Part shown: positions 1 through 8,480 of the stretch, piece after piece
How positions within the stretch are numbered: the stretch's first letter is position 1
How the letters are laid out: every line of letters starts with the position of its first letter
Assembly (NCBI GenBank): GCA_023374045.1
Contig: CM041777.1
Location: 85,368,300-85,432,299, forward strand
DNA length: 64,000 bases
Direction: 5' to 3'
DNA from: Limonium bicolor
Taxonomy: Eukaryota > Streptophyta > Magnoliopsida > Caryophyllales > Plumbaginaceae
The notes under the pieces: generated by a model
The model's database searches: none
The model's input: the letters and a program-made list of their open reading frames with translations, nothing else
Told to the model about the DNA's origin: nothing
Position numbers and translations under genes: made by a program

Positions 1-201
1 GCTCTGTGCTCGAGTAGACAACCGAAGTCCACATTCGGACTGCAGCCGCCGCCCTTCCTCTATCACCCATATAAGTCTCGGCTTTCCCCCGAACGTTCCT
101 ACTTACGTGTCACCGACATAGTAGATGATGAGATTCAGGAAATACCTGTTCTAAGGCATTCATCAGGGCCAGACATCTGTCGGTGATAAATGTAGAGGTT
201 G
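1..201 (-). pseudogene. MULE transposase, continuation of catalytic domain beyond the CACTA insertion
   Basis: Removing the CACTA element and one TSD copy lets the frame run on from 3736 into 198. It reads FITDRCLALMNALEQVFPE and then HHLLCR, matching the MULE catalytic block around the second acidic residue (TDR) and the LLCRW motif. The Trp codon expected after LLCR is TGA (110-112), a premature stop. After it the same frame continues HVSRNVRGK, still family-like. The gene runs off the left edge of the window. The stop is separate damage from the transposon insertion; the order of the two events is not known. Confidence 0.8.
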
Positions 202-211
202 CACTAGTAGA

Positions 212-495
212 AAAAGACCCTACCGCAGCGGTTGTTGGGTACCTATGGCAGCGGTTGAAAACCGCTGCGATGGGTGCCGCCGCAGCGGTTGTAGAACCGC
301 TGCGGTAGGTACTCTAACACAGCGGTTCTTTTAACCGCTGCGATAGGTACCTACCGCAGCGGTTCTACAACCGCTGCAGTAGGTACTCTACCTCAGCGGT
401 TGTTAAAAGAACTGCTGCGTTAGACCTTTTTTTAAAAAAAAACCACCTATCGCCGTGGTTGTTACTAAGAACCGCTGCAATAGGTTTTTTTTTTG
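212..495. repeat. CACTA left subterminal repeat array
   Basis: There are about nine direct and inverted copies of a motif close to CCTACCGCAGCGGTT / AACCGCTGCGATAGG, arranged as head-to-head pairs that would fold into hairpins. In characterised CACTA elements such subterminal repeats bind the TNPA-type protein; that role is inferred here. Confidence 0.85.
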
Positions 496-759
496 TTTTT
501 TCCATTCCACCCTACAATTTACCACACACACCCAAAATCAATCAAACCTGTTAAGATATAGCAATTAACAATGCCACCACAGTGGGGGCATTAGATTAAC
601 CATTTCACCATTTAAATAGCCACCAAACCTATCTACGGGCAATAATCCTCTTACATTTACAAATTTGAGCAAATAAATCAAACATCAACAAAATCTATAC
701 AGAAACGACAATTGTTTCATGAGAATTTCAAAATCATCCTACTCAATCCTACCAAAACC

Positions 760-858
760 CTAAAAGCAACCAACATTAACGCTCATGAATTCTGCCCATT
801 CTTCGATCACCTCGGTTATATGTCCTTCGTTGTAACCGTCTACCAACTCTTCAAAAGC
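760..858 (-). pseudogene. Small terminal exon remnant inside the CACTA element
   Basis: After an acceptor-like ...TTTCAAG there is a 32-codon open stretch ending in a stop. It reads AFEELVDGYNEGHITEVIEE and then WAEFMSVNVGCF. The sequence is ordinary acidic helical protein and not low complexity. It looks like the last exon of a short spliced gene whose other exons would lie further right on the minus strand. I do not recognise a domain. It could be a leftover of a CACTA accessory ORF or a captured host exon. Confidence 0.45.
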
Positions 859-915
859 CTTGAAATTAACACAAAAAAATATGATTAGTTGCTAATAATA
901 CTTTGAGTTTAATAA

Positions 916-1430
916 TCAATGTTAATTAATAAGACTAATACGATTCTAGAAAAAATTCGGCATGAACTGTGCGTAATCATGTTAATCCCATGCTTATCAT
1001 TAAGCATTCACCAATATCTTATTTACCACGACAAATAAATTCAACAATTGACAGCAACCATCCTTATTCACAATCACTCAATATTAACCACAACCACTTT
1101 TTCGCAATAATTAATTAAACAAACATAGAGAAAAGATAGATGAAGATGTTACCTTTTTACTCTTACTCCACAGCAAAGAAAGAGGAAGAAGAAGCAAGAC
1201 CACCCCAATTAGTGCAGACAGCGGGGAAGCAAGGAATGAGGAAGAAAGAGACGTAGATTAATTGCTACACAAAAACAGCAAATAATTGAAGTTAATTAAT
1301 GAAACTAATACAATTCTTGAAAAAATTCGGCATGACCTTTGTGTAATCATGCTAATCCCATGCTTATCATTAAGCATTCACCAATATCTTATTCACCACG
1401 ACAAACAAATTCAACAATTGGCAACATCCA
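916..1430. repeat. Imperfect duplication inside the CACTA element
   Basis: The segment starting at about 917 (GTTAATTAATAAGACTAATA) recurs at about 1289. Both copies continue through AAAAAATTCGGCATGA and TTAAGCATTCACCAATATCTTA. Each copy is about 140 bp and they are separated by about 370 bp. No coding role is apparent; the ORF that spans the second copy is low-complexity AT-rich sequence. Confidence 0.8.
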
Positions 1431-1801
1431 TCCTTAATCGCAAACAATATAACTATATACAATTATCCACACACAACTAAATTAGAAATCAACAACTGCA
1501 TTACAATAAACAAAATACACCAATTGAGGATTCAGTTTCGATTAACCAAGTGTAAGCGTCGGTTAATTGATAATTGAAGAATTTTTATATTAAAATTAAG
1601 TTTTAGATTTCTTCTATTTAGTTTCCTATAGTTCAATAAACCAAATTGACAAATTGAAACTACAAGAATTAAATCAATAAGATAATTTGATTCCATTTCT
1701 AATTATTATTATGATGATGAAAGAGAGGAGATGAGCAAAGTGTTCTTAAATTAGTAACACGTGTTAGTATAAGGTATTTTAGTTCTTTTATTTCCTATAA
1801 G

Positions 1802-2735
1802 CAGAGGCGGAGCTACCTTAGGAGTTAGGTGGGCCAGGCCCCCCCCCCCCCAACTCAAGATGAAATTATTAATTTTTTTTTAATTTTGTTGTGTTGTATT
1901 TTATAGTGGTTTGTTTTTTAAATTAATACATTGTATATTATTAATAGTTGGAAGTTAAACATAATACTTTCCTATATTAATTGTAATATAGTATAATGCG
2001 TTTGTGTACTTTAAAAATCAAAATGTTTCTTAGTTGATGATTATATATGCATTTAATAGATTAAGAAACACATAAAAATAAAACTTAGAATATTGTTTTT
2101 TGCATTAAGTATATGAATAGTCAAAAGGTGTGATCTATTTATGTTCTGTATATAATATTAATATCATATTAGAAACTAAACACAAAGTAATGATTATTTT
2201 ACTTATATTTTTATCGTGTGGTTTTCTATAGTCATTTTCATTATGAGTTATGTTATTTTTAATTGTCATATATAGTTGAAGATGTTAATATGACTTCACA
2301 AAAAGTTAAAACTTTTTTAAAAAGTTTTTTTTACTTTTATCCATAAAAATAATTATTCATAATTAAAACTTAATGAATATCTTTTTATATTTTCTTACTT
2401 AAAATTATATTGTGAATTTTAAAAATATCAAAAGATGTGATCTATTTATGTTCTGTATATAAAATTAATATCATATTAGACACTATACACATAGTAATGA
2501 TTATTTTACTTAAATTTTTATCGTGTGGTTTTCTATGGATTGTTTCATTATGAGTTATAGTAATTTTAATTGTCATATATAGTTGAATATGTTAATATGA
2601 CTTCACAAAAGTTACTTTTTCAAAAAAAATGTTTTTTTAGTTTTATCCATAAAAACAATTATTCATAATTAAAACTCTTGATGAGTATCTTTTTGTATTT
2701 TCTTACATAAATTTATATTGTGAATCTTAAAATAT
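1802..2735. repeat. AT-rich tandem duplication, with a possible hAT-like end at its left
   Basis: At 1802 CAGAGGCGGAGCTACCTT is followed by a run of C (1839-1850). This resembles the terminus of some plant hAT elements, but no matching inverted end was found, so it may be a truncated insertion. Downstream, the block from about 2118 (GTGATCTATTTATGTTCTGT) repeats at about 2432 with a period near 310 bp. No gene is visible from about 1500 to 3240. Confidence 0.5.
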
Positions 2736-3245
2736 CAAAAATAATTTTATTGTAGAATAATGAACTGAAAAGAAAATTTTCAATAGTTAAACCAATCCAT
2801 TGAAATTTATGAGAAGGAAAGCAAAACAAAAATTAAATAAAGTTGCAACGTGTTAATGACAAGGGTCTAACAAAACAAGGTCTTAATTTTCGGAACCCTT
2901 CAATAACCTAAGAACCATAATTTCTGCACAGAATAACAACACCAATGTTGAATCAAATTTTCGGAAATCAATAACAGCCACAAACTTCTACCATTTCGAG
3001 ATCCTAGCCCAATTTTATGGGCTCAATCAGTCATATAATTTCAGTCAGCCAGAAACTAAATTTGGTTTCAATGTCTAAATACAACATATAGCTCACGGTT
3101 TCAAGTTCCACAATTTCAGAAACCAGTAAACACTCAACAACTCCTAAAAATCGCACTAATCCAACAATCAGAACAAATCAGTCTCGAATCTACTACAATA
3201 CAAATAACATATCATTAAACAAACAAAAAACGAAGTTAGATCTAA

Positions 3246-3440
3246 CCTCGGTTTTCTTGTTCAGTCGCGCAACAGATCGACGCCTGCGAACCGGTGGGCT
3301 GTTAGGGCGACGGCGACGGCGACGGCGACGGAGGCAGAGCGGCTGGCGCGCAGAGACTACGGTGGCGGCGGCAGTGGCGGTCGCTGGCGTCGAAGCTCCT
3401 CGTCGCTCTGGAAATCACCATCGCACACAGAGAGGGTTAG
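3246..3440 (-). other. GC-rich exon-like block in the CACTA element
   Basis: This is a sharply GC-rich island in an AT-rich element, with a GGCGAC-type hexamer repeat. On the minus strand it ends in a donor-like GAG|GTTAGA near 3246. A short ATG-started reading frame exists, but it is dominated by the hexamer repeat. It may be the first exon of the same short gene as the 760-858 remnant, or a captured promoter and 5' exon. Coding potential is unproven on either strand. Confidence 0.3.
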
Positions 3441-3485
3441 CCACGGTGAGGAGGAAGAAGAAGAAGAAGTCGCGCGACTGAATTA

Positions 3486-3725
3486 TATTAAAGGACTCTA
3501 TCGCAGCGGTTCCTACTAAGAACCGCTGAGATAGGTCTGTAAAAAAGACCTATCTCAGCGGTTCTTAGTAGGAACCGCTGCGATAGAGTTTTTTTTTTAA
3601 ACGACCCTACCGCAGCGGTTGTTACTTACAACCGCTGAGATAGGTTTGCGGGATTTTTAAAACCGGCCTATCTCAGCGGTTATTTTTACAACCGCTGCGG
3701 TAGGGGCGCTGCGATAGACCATTTC
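3486..3725. repeat. CACTA right subterminal repeat array
   Basis: About seven further copies of the CCGCAGCGGTT / AACCGCTGCGGTAGG motif occur in inverted pairs, for example 3501-3582 around a central T-rich loop. The array matches the one at the left end and supports both ends belonging to one element. Confidence 0.85.
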
Positions 3726-3735
3726 TGTACTAGTG

Positions 3736-4913
3736 TTGTAGTCCGATCGAGGAGGTCCCTTAATTGTTGAAGTGCCCACACATACATGTCTGTTGATTCT
3801 GATACAAGAAAGGCGAAGGCAATGCTGAAGTTTTTGCCTATACTCGTCATCCCGATGAACTGAACCAAAGGCATTTTTGCTATGTTCGTTTTATAGGTAG
3901 CATCAATGCCTATGACATACGGGAAAGCATGGAGCAGCAATCTAGAGGTAGGGTGTGCAAAGAAGATGGACCCAAGTCGTGTTCGATCCCCTAAATTGTG
4001 AAATATAATCATGTTATCTATCAATTAATATGAAACCTAAAGGATTGCAGTTATTTGAGATATACCGAGTTGACTTACTTGGTTCTGTAGTGTAATCGTA
4101 GTAGTTGTTGTTTTTGTCTAGCTCACTCAACAGAGTCTGCACCATAGATCGACCATCTCTCTTTTCTAGTTTTGTTTTTTGTATCCGGTTGTATATGTCT
4201 TTCCTTGTCGCTGACGTTTCTAGGTTGATTGTTGTGAGCTCTGAATAAATTGCACAGGGTGGCACACCGACTCTGCTTCTCTGATCGATCATAATCTCCT
4301 CCGCCTCAGTCCGGCGTTTTCCCACAAAATGACCCTCTACCCACTCAGCGAGATCATGGTTATGCCATCCGTGACCCACTTGCAAGAAACACCCGTAGCT
4401 TGTGTAATACTCCTTAATTCGAAAAGGACAACCACATTTCTTTGAACCAGATGATCTGCGCCGGTTGATGACACCATGTCGTGATGTCCTTCGTGGTTTC
4501 CAATACCTCTCGTATGTTATGTGGAAATCTTGGCCCGACCGAGAACTTTGAATTATGGTGTAGATATGGTTGGGATGGCCAACACTATCTACCCAAGCTT
4601 TCGCTTCTTCTTTACTCCTAAAGGCCTGGTTTATTTGACATAAGTAACCTGTATCCACCACCGGAGGTCGATTATACATCTGTTGCATGTAGTCATCCAT
4701 CTCTGCATTATGATCTGGAACGCCTTCATCAAATTCATCCCAATCTGAATCATTGGTTGAGTCACTTTCCTGCAATAAGGGTCGAGAGAATGTTAGATGA
4801 ATATTGAAATATGAAATATTAGTGTGAATATGATTTACAAAGACAATAAACTAAATACTTACCAGGCTTGATACTGAAACATACTCATGATCGGAATCTG
4901 AAGATTGACTCAT
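3736..4913 (-). pseudogene. MULE transposase, 5' part (FAR1-like DNA-binding region and start of catalytic domain)
   Basis: Mutator-like transposases bind element ends and catalyse cut-and-paste transposition. Three exons fit GT-AG rules. Exon 1 (4863-4913) starts at the ATG and encodes an acidic Ser-rich leader. Exon 2 (4079-4769) follows a 93-bp intron in phase 0. Exon 3 starts at 4017 after a short 61-bp intron (4018-4078). Exon 2 carries a FAR1/WRKY-GCM1-like zinc region (CGCPFRI, then HGWHNHDL) and the GVPP...SATRKDIYN linker typical of MULEs. Exon 3 has IFFAHPTS and GIDATYKTNIAKMPLVQF, the start of the MULE catalytic domain. The reading frame is broken at 3736 by the CACTA insertion. 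A TATA box lies 112 bp upstream of the ATG. Intron 2 is shorter than most plant introns, but both splices restore family-like sequence. Family assignment is secure; activity is lost. Confidence 0.85.
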
Positions 4914-5024
4914 GTTTAGAGAGCTTGCACAGTTTTACGAAATTATTTTTGGAAGAGAGTGAGGAGATAGAGAGCTTCGAGAATATGGAGAGTGAGTGTG
5001 TGAAGATGAAATCGAGGAGGCATC

Positions 5025-5036
5025 CCTTATATAAAG
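5025..5036 (-). promoter_or_regulatory. TATA box for the MULE transposase gene
   Basis: The minus strand reads CCTTTATATAAGGG here, 112-123 bp upstream of the transposase ATG at 4913, a normal plant TATA distance allowing for a 5' leader. Confidence 0.55.
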
Positions 5037-5066
5037 GTTGGTCATGAACTAGCCACAAGGTTACAA

Positions 5067-5534
5067 GTACTGCAAACGGTAACCTGGTACGTGCACAGTG
5101 ACCTGGTACATGTACCTTTCTTGACAAAAGTAATTACCTATGGTAACTTTGAATTCACTATGTACTACAAACGGTAACCTAGACAGTGACCTGGTACGTG
5201 TACCTTTCCTGACAAAAGTAATTACCTATGGTAACTTTGAATTCACTTTGTACTGCAAACGGGGACCTGGTACGTGTACAGTGACCTAGTACGTGTACCT
5301 TTCCTGACAAAAGTAATTACATATGGTAACTTTGTATTCACTTTGTACTGCAAAACGGTAACCTGGTACGTGCACAATGACCTGGTACGTGTACCTTTCC
5401 TGACAAAAGTAATTACCTATGGTAACTTTGAATTCACTTTGTACTGCAAACGGTAACCTGGACAGTGACCTGATACGTGTACCTTTCGAGACAAAAGTAA
5501 TTACCTATGGTAACTTTGAATTCACTTTGTACCG
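5067..5534. repeat. Five tandem 85-95-bp repeats between divergent ORFs
   Basis: Five imperfect copies of a unit contain GTACTGCAAACGGTAACCTGG, then GACCTGGTACGTGTACC, then GACAAAAGTAATTACC and ATGGTAACTTTGAATTCAC. Variation is mostly loss of a ~10-bp GGTACGTGCA segment in some units. The array lies between two outward-facing TATA boxes, where MULE terminal or enhancer repeats might be expected. ORFs through it simply follow the repeat. Confidence 0.85.
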
Positions 5535-5683
5535 GATCATCAACTTCTCCATGGTGTGTTTGGTACACTTCCTTCGGCTAGAATCTAATTTGAATAGTGG
5601 GGGTGAATTCTTTTTAGGGAAAATTCACGATATAACCCTGTTTTCTTTCAGTAGCCGTTGGACATGTCAGTGACCGTTACTCA

Positions 5684-5695
5684 AATATATAAAAG
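5684..5695 (+). promoter_or_regulatory. TATA box for the plus-strand ORF
   Basis: AATATATAAAAG occurs 114 bp upstream of the ATG at 5809. It points away from the transposase promoter, so the region 5036-5684 looks like a shared divergent promoter. Confidence 0.5.
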
Positions 5696-5808
5696 AGGGT
5701 ATTAGTGTCCCAACATACTCATTCCTTACCCTGTGCTCTCAGAATCTGTCTAATTACATCTTGCTTGAACTCTTCATACCTTAATTCCCATTTCGCTCTC
5801 AAAATCAA

Positions 5809-6241
5809 ATGGAGTTTCCTTTCCGATTGCACGTTAATTATGTGGCTACTTTTGGTCGTCATGGAGCACAATTTGATAGAAGAATGGGCACAGACGCGTA
5901 GAAGTTATATGCCATATCCTAGTAATCTCCGTGATCTACAACGATGAGTAATTCGAGCACTACAGTCCCTCCTCGGCAGAATAAACATAACAACCATGGT
6001 GTATTTGGGGCTGGAGGGCGACTACGAGTGGACTTTTATTCATGTACGAAATGATACATCAGTTCGCCGGATGATGGAGAATTACATGGAGTATAATGAT
6101 TTCATCGCTCATATTCCATTACTTGTTATTTATGATCCCATTGAGCCCGATGATGATGATTTTCAACACCAAGAACCAATTTATGAGATGCGACGTAATG
6201 TAATAGCACAGGGAATAGAGAGACAAAGGTTAGGAAATAAT
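5809..6241 (+). pseudogene. Broken ORF, divergent from the MULE transposase (unknown family)
   Basis: The ATG at 5809 opens a frame beginning MEFPFRLHVNYVATFGRHG that stops at 5899-5901. The frame shifts around there and continues as EEWAQTRRSYMPYPSNLRD, hits a TGA (5945-5947), and reads on from VIRALQSLLGRINITTMV through EGDYEWTFIHVRNDTSVRR and an acidic DPIEPDDDDF to a stop at 6242. Codon content and amino acid balance look protein-like, so this is probably a once-intact protein of about 140 residues with one frameshift and one stop. I do not recognise the family. Position suggests a second, accessory gene of the MULE, but this is inference. Confidence 0.5.
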
Positions 6242-6378
6242 TAGGTTATTGGTTATTGCGTAATTGATCTTGTTAGTTCTCGTGTTGTTATACTTTTCGG
6301 GATTTATAATCTTTGGTAGATGTTTGGACGTGGAATAAACGTGTTGTTATAGTTATTCACTTTTAATTATGTGATTCA

Positions 6379-6654
6379 TCAGACTTGAATTCGGGACTTC
6401 TCTTTCTTAGGAATTTCTACATTTTGATATATTTCATTTCTCGTGACACACCGTATTATCAATATTAGTACCGGGAGGGACATTATCAGGACATCCACCA
6501 CAAACTTGGGGTTCCAGCTTTCATTCAGAAATTTGCAAGCATCAATAATTTGGTCAAGCTTGATGTTTAGAACATGGTTGAACTGAGATTCACTTACACC
6601 ATCCCTAAATATAATAATCTGCTCAGCCTTCCTTTTCTCAATTATGTGATTCAT
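6379..6654 (-). pseudogene. ARGONAUTE4-clade PIWI exon fragment
   Basis: Reads KAEQIIIFRDGVSESQFNHV and then LNIKLDQIIDACKFLNESWNPKFVV, an unmistakable match to the PIWI-domain core of the AGO4/6/9 clade. The Asp of FRDGVSES is the second catalytic acidic residue of that RNase-H-like fold. Immediately afterwards family-like sequence resumes in another frame (PDNVPPGT, then DNTVCH), so an internal piece is missing and the frame is broken. The fragment lies downstream, on the same strand, of four copies of the preceding PIWI exon, preserving AGO exon order. It is a captured or decayed gene piece and not a functional Argonaute. Confidence 0.88.
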
Positions 6655-6767
6655 ATGATTTGAATTCGGGGACTTCTCTTTCTTAGGAATTTCTACATTT
6701 TGATATATTTCATTTCTCGTGACATATACAAACTTTGGTACATGTTAGATATTTCATTTCAACACTA

Positions 6768-7005
6768 TCATTCCTGAGAACACTCAATGACCAACAAAGA
6801 ATTTAGACCACCCAGATTGGCATTGATCTTAAGAAGCACATTTGTCAAATACTGATCGTTAACTTTGAAAGGAGCCATGCATTGTGTGATGACACCAAAT
6901 TCTTCTTCTGCCAAGGCCCATAATATCACAATTCTTTCTCTCAGACAGCAAGCACAACAGAAACAAAGGCATTTCGAGAAGTTTAGATTGAAGCTGGTCA
7001 CACAT
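6768..7005 (-). pseudogene. AGO4-clade PIWI exon, tandem copy 1
   Basis: Reads VTQCMAPFKVNDQYLTNVLL and KINANLGGLNSLLVIE, the conserved PIWI motif of AGO4-type proteins (usually QCIAPTRVNDQYLTNVLLKINAKLGGLNS). The upstream CLLPER-like part is frameshifted relative to other copies. Family similarity stops right after LLVIE, as expected at an exon end. Confidence 0.85.
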
Positions 7006-7224
7006 CTTTTCTTTCTTAGGAATTTCTACATTTTGATATATTTCATTTCTCGTGACATATACAATCTTTGGTACATGTTAGATAGTTATTTACTTTCAAT
7101 CATGTGATTCATAGGATTTGAATTCTGGGACTTTTCTTTCTTAGGAATTTCTACATTTTGATATATTTCATTTCTCGTGACATTTACAATATTTGGTACA
7201 TGTCAGATATTTCATTTCAACACT

Positions 7225-7478
7225 ATCATTCTTGAGAACACTCAATGACCAACAAAGAATTTAGACCACCCAGATTGACATTGATCTTAAGAAGCACATT
7301 TGTCAAATACTGATCGTTAACTTTGAAAGGGGCCATGCATTGTGTGACGACACAGAATTCTACCAAATTCTTCTTCTGCCAAGGCCCATAAAAATCACAA
7401 TTCTTTCTCTGAGGCAGCAAGCACAACAGAAACAAAGGCATTCCGGGAAGTTTAGATTGAAGCTGGTCACACATCTTT
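7225..7478 (-). pseudogene. AGO4-clade PIWI exon, tandem copy 2
   Basis: This copy keeps the longer upstream part (CDQLQSKLPGMPLFLLCLLP, then QRKNCDFYGPWQKKNLVEF) followed by VNDQYLTNVLLKINVNLGG. That corresponds to QSKLPGAPQFLLCVLPERKN...YGPWKKKNL of AGO4 proteins. Confidence 0.88.
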
Positions 7479-7694
7479 TATTTCTTAGGAATTTCTACAT
7501 TTTGATATATTTCATTTCTCGTGACATATACAATCTTTGGTACATGTTAGATAGTTATTCACTTTCAATCATGTGATTCATAGGATTTGAATTCTGGGAC
7601 TTTTCTTTCTTAGGAATTTCTACATTTTGATATATTTCATTTCTCGTGACATATACAATCTTTGGTACATGTTAGATATTTCATTTCAACACTA

Positions 7695-7935
7695 TCATTC
7701 CTGAGAACACTCAATGACCAACAAAGAATTTAGACCACCCAGATTGGCATTGATCTTAAGAAGCACATTTGTCAAATACTGATCGTTAACTTTGAAAGGA
7801 GCCATGCATTGTGTGACGACACCAAATTCTACCAAATTCTTCTTCTGCCAAGGCCCATAAATATCACAATTCTTTCTCTCAGGCAGCAAGCACAACAGAA
7901 ACAAAGGCATTCCGGGAGTTTAGATTGAAGCTGGT
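7695..7935 (-). pseudogene. AGO4-clade PIWI exon, tandem copy 3
   Basis: Reads MPLFLLCLLPERKNCDIYGP, then WQKKNLVEFGVVTQCMAPFK and VNDQYLTNVLLKINANLGG, the least damaged of the four copies. A 1-2-bp deletion just upstream of MPLFLL breaks the link to the QSKLPG part. Confidence 0.88.
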
Positions 7936-8082
7936 CACACATTTTCTTTCTTAGGAATTTCTACATTTTGATATATTTCATTTCTCGTGACATATACAAT
8001 CTTTGGTACATGTTAGATAGTTATTCACTTTCAATCATGTGATTCATAGGATTTGAATTCTGGGACTTTTCTTTCTTAAGAA

Positions 8083-8237
8083 GCCCATTTGTCAAATACT
8101 GATCGTTAACTTTGAAAGGAGCCATGCATTGTGTGACGACACCAAATTCTTCTTCTGCCAAGGCCTTTGAATATCACAATTCTTTCTCTCAGGCAGCAAG
8201 CACAACAGAAACAAAGGCATTTCTAGAAAAATTTTGC
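8083..8237 (-). pseudogene. AGO4-clade PIWI exon, tandem copy 4 (truncated)
   Basis: Reads MPLFLLCLLPERKNCDI and then QRPWQKKNLV, frame-shifting into the VTQCMAPFKVND segment. Truncated at its downstream side, where it joins unit spacer sequence at about 8083. Upstream it is fused to an unrelated open segment (8238-8375). Confidence 0.8.
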
Positions 8238-8375
8238 CATAGTCTCTCCTGTATTTCTTATCTTCACCGGTTCTAAGAACCTCCACAAAATCAACCAAAA
8301 GATCATCAACAAGGTCACCAGGATTGTCAGCAATAATTCCACCATCATCAAGTCCACCAGGAAAAAACTACAACC
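8238..8375 (-). pseudogene. Unidentified open segment fused to the AGO array
   Basis: Before AGO copy 4 the minus strand reads FPGGLDDGGIIADNPGDLVD, then DLLVDFVEVLRTGEDKKYRR and DYGKIF, open and protein-like. It is not AGO sequence I recognise and it replaces the QSKLPG part seen in the other copies. It may be an exon of a second captured gene. The fusion point is at LEMPLFLL. Confidence 0.4.
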
Positions 8376-8480
8376 ACACAAATTGTACTAGCGTCTAATA
8401 CACCAAGTAAGAATGAAAGACAACAAATAGTTCCAAGATGATACTAAAGTTTATTAGATCCAAATCCAAGATGGCAACCA

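Larger units (their letters stand above)
202..3735. mobile_element. Non-autonomous CACTA (En/Spm-type) transposon, 3.5 kb
   Basis: The left end reads CACTAGTAGAAAAAGACC. The right end, read inward on the other strand, is CACTAGTACAGAAATGG. A 3-bp TSD, TTG, flanks both sides (199-201 and 3736-3738), as expected for CACTA elements. Both ends carry dense subterminal copies of an ACCGCTGCGATAGG-type motif. No TNP2-like or TNPA-like transposase ORF is visible inside, so the element would depend on a helper. It sits inside the catalytic domain of a MULE transposase gene. The interior is AT-rich, with two internal duplications, a small spliced-looking exon and a GC-rich block. Confidence 0.93.
6640..8240. 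repeat. Tandem array of ~460-470-bp units, each an AGO PIWI exon plus spacer
   Basis: The landmark GATCGTTAACTTTGAAAGG occurs at about 6853, 7312, 7782 and 8101; the first three intervals show a 457-470-bp period and the last unit is deleted. Each unit also contains a spacer with GGAATTTCTACATTTTGATA and CACTTTCAATCATGTGATTC. The same spacer motifs occur at 6330-6440, downstream of the broken ORF at 5809. The PIWI exon was therefore amplified together with local non-AGO sequence. Confidence 0.85.

Noticed and set aside
3257..3481. 74-codon plus-strand ORF with an Arg run
   Set aside because: It is a hexamer (GGCGAC) repeat plus a GAA/GAG run in a CACTA element; no domain, and the minus strand shows a better exon-like layout.
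5274..5673. Plus-strand ORFs with repeated LVRVPFLTKVITYGNF
   Set aside because: They translate the five-unit promoter-region repeat and break between units; not a protein family.
5809..6241. Calling the divergent ORF a mudrB or VANC gene
   Set aside because: No sequence similarity I can recognise; only its position supports such a role.
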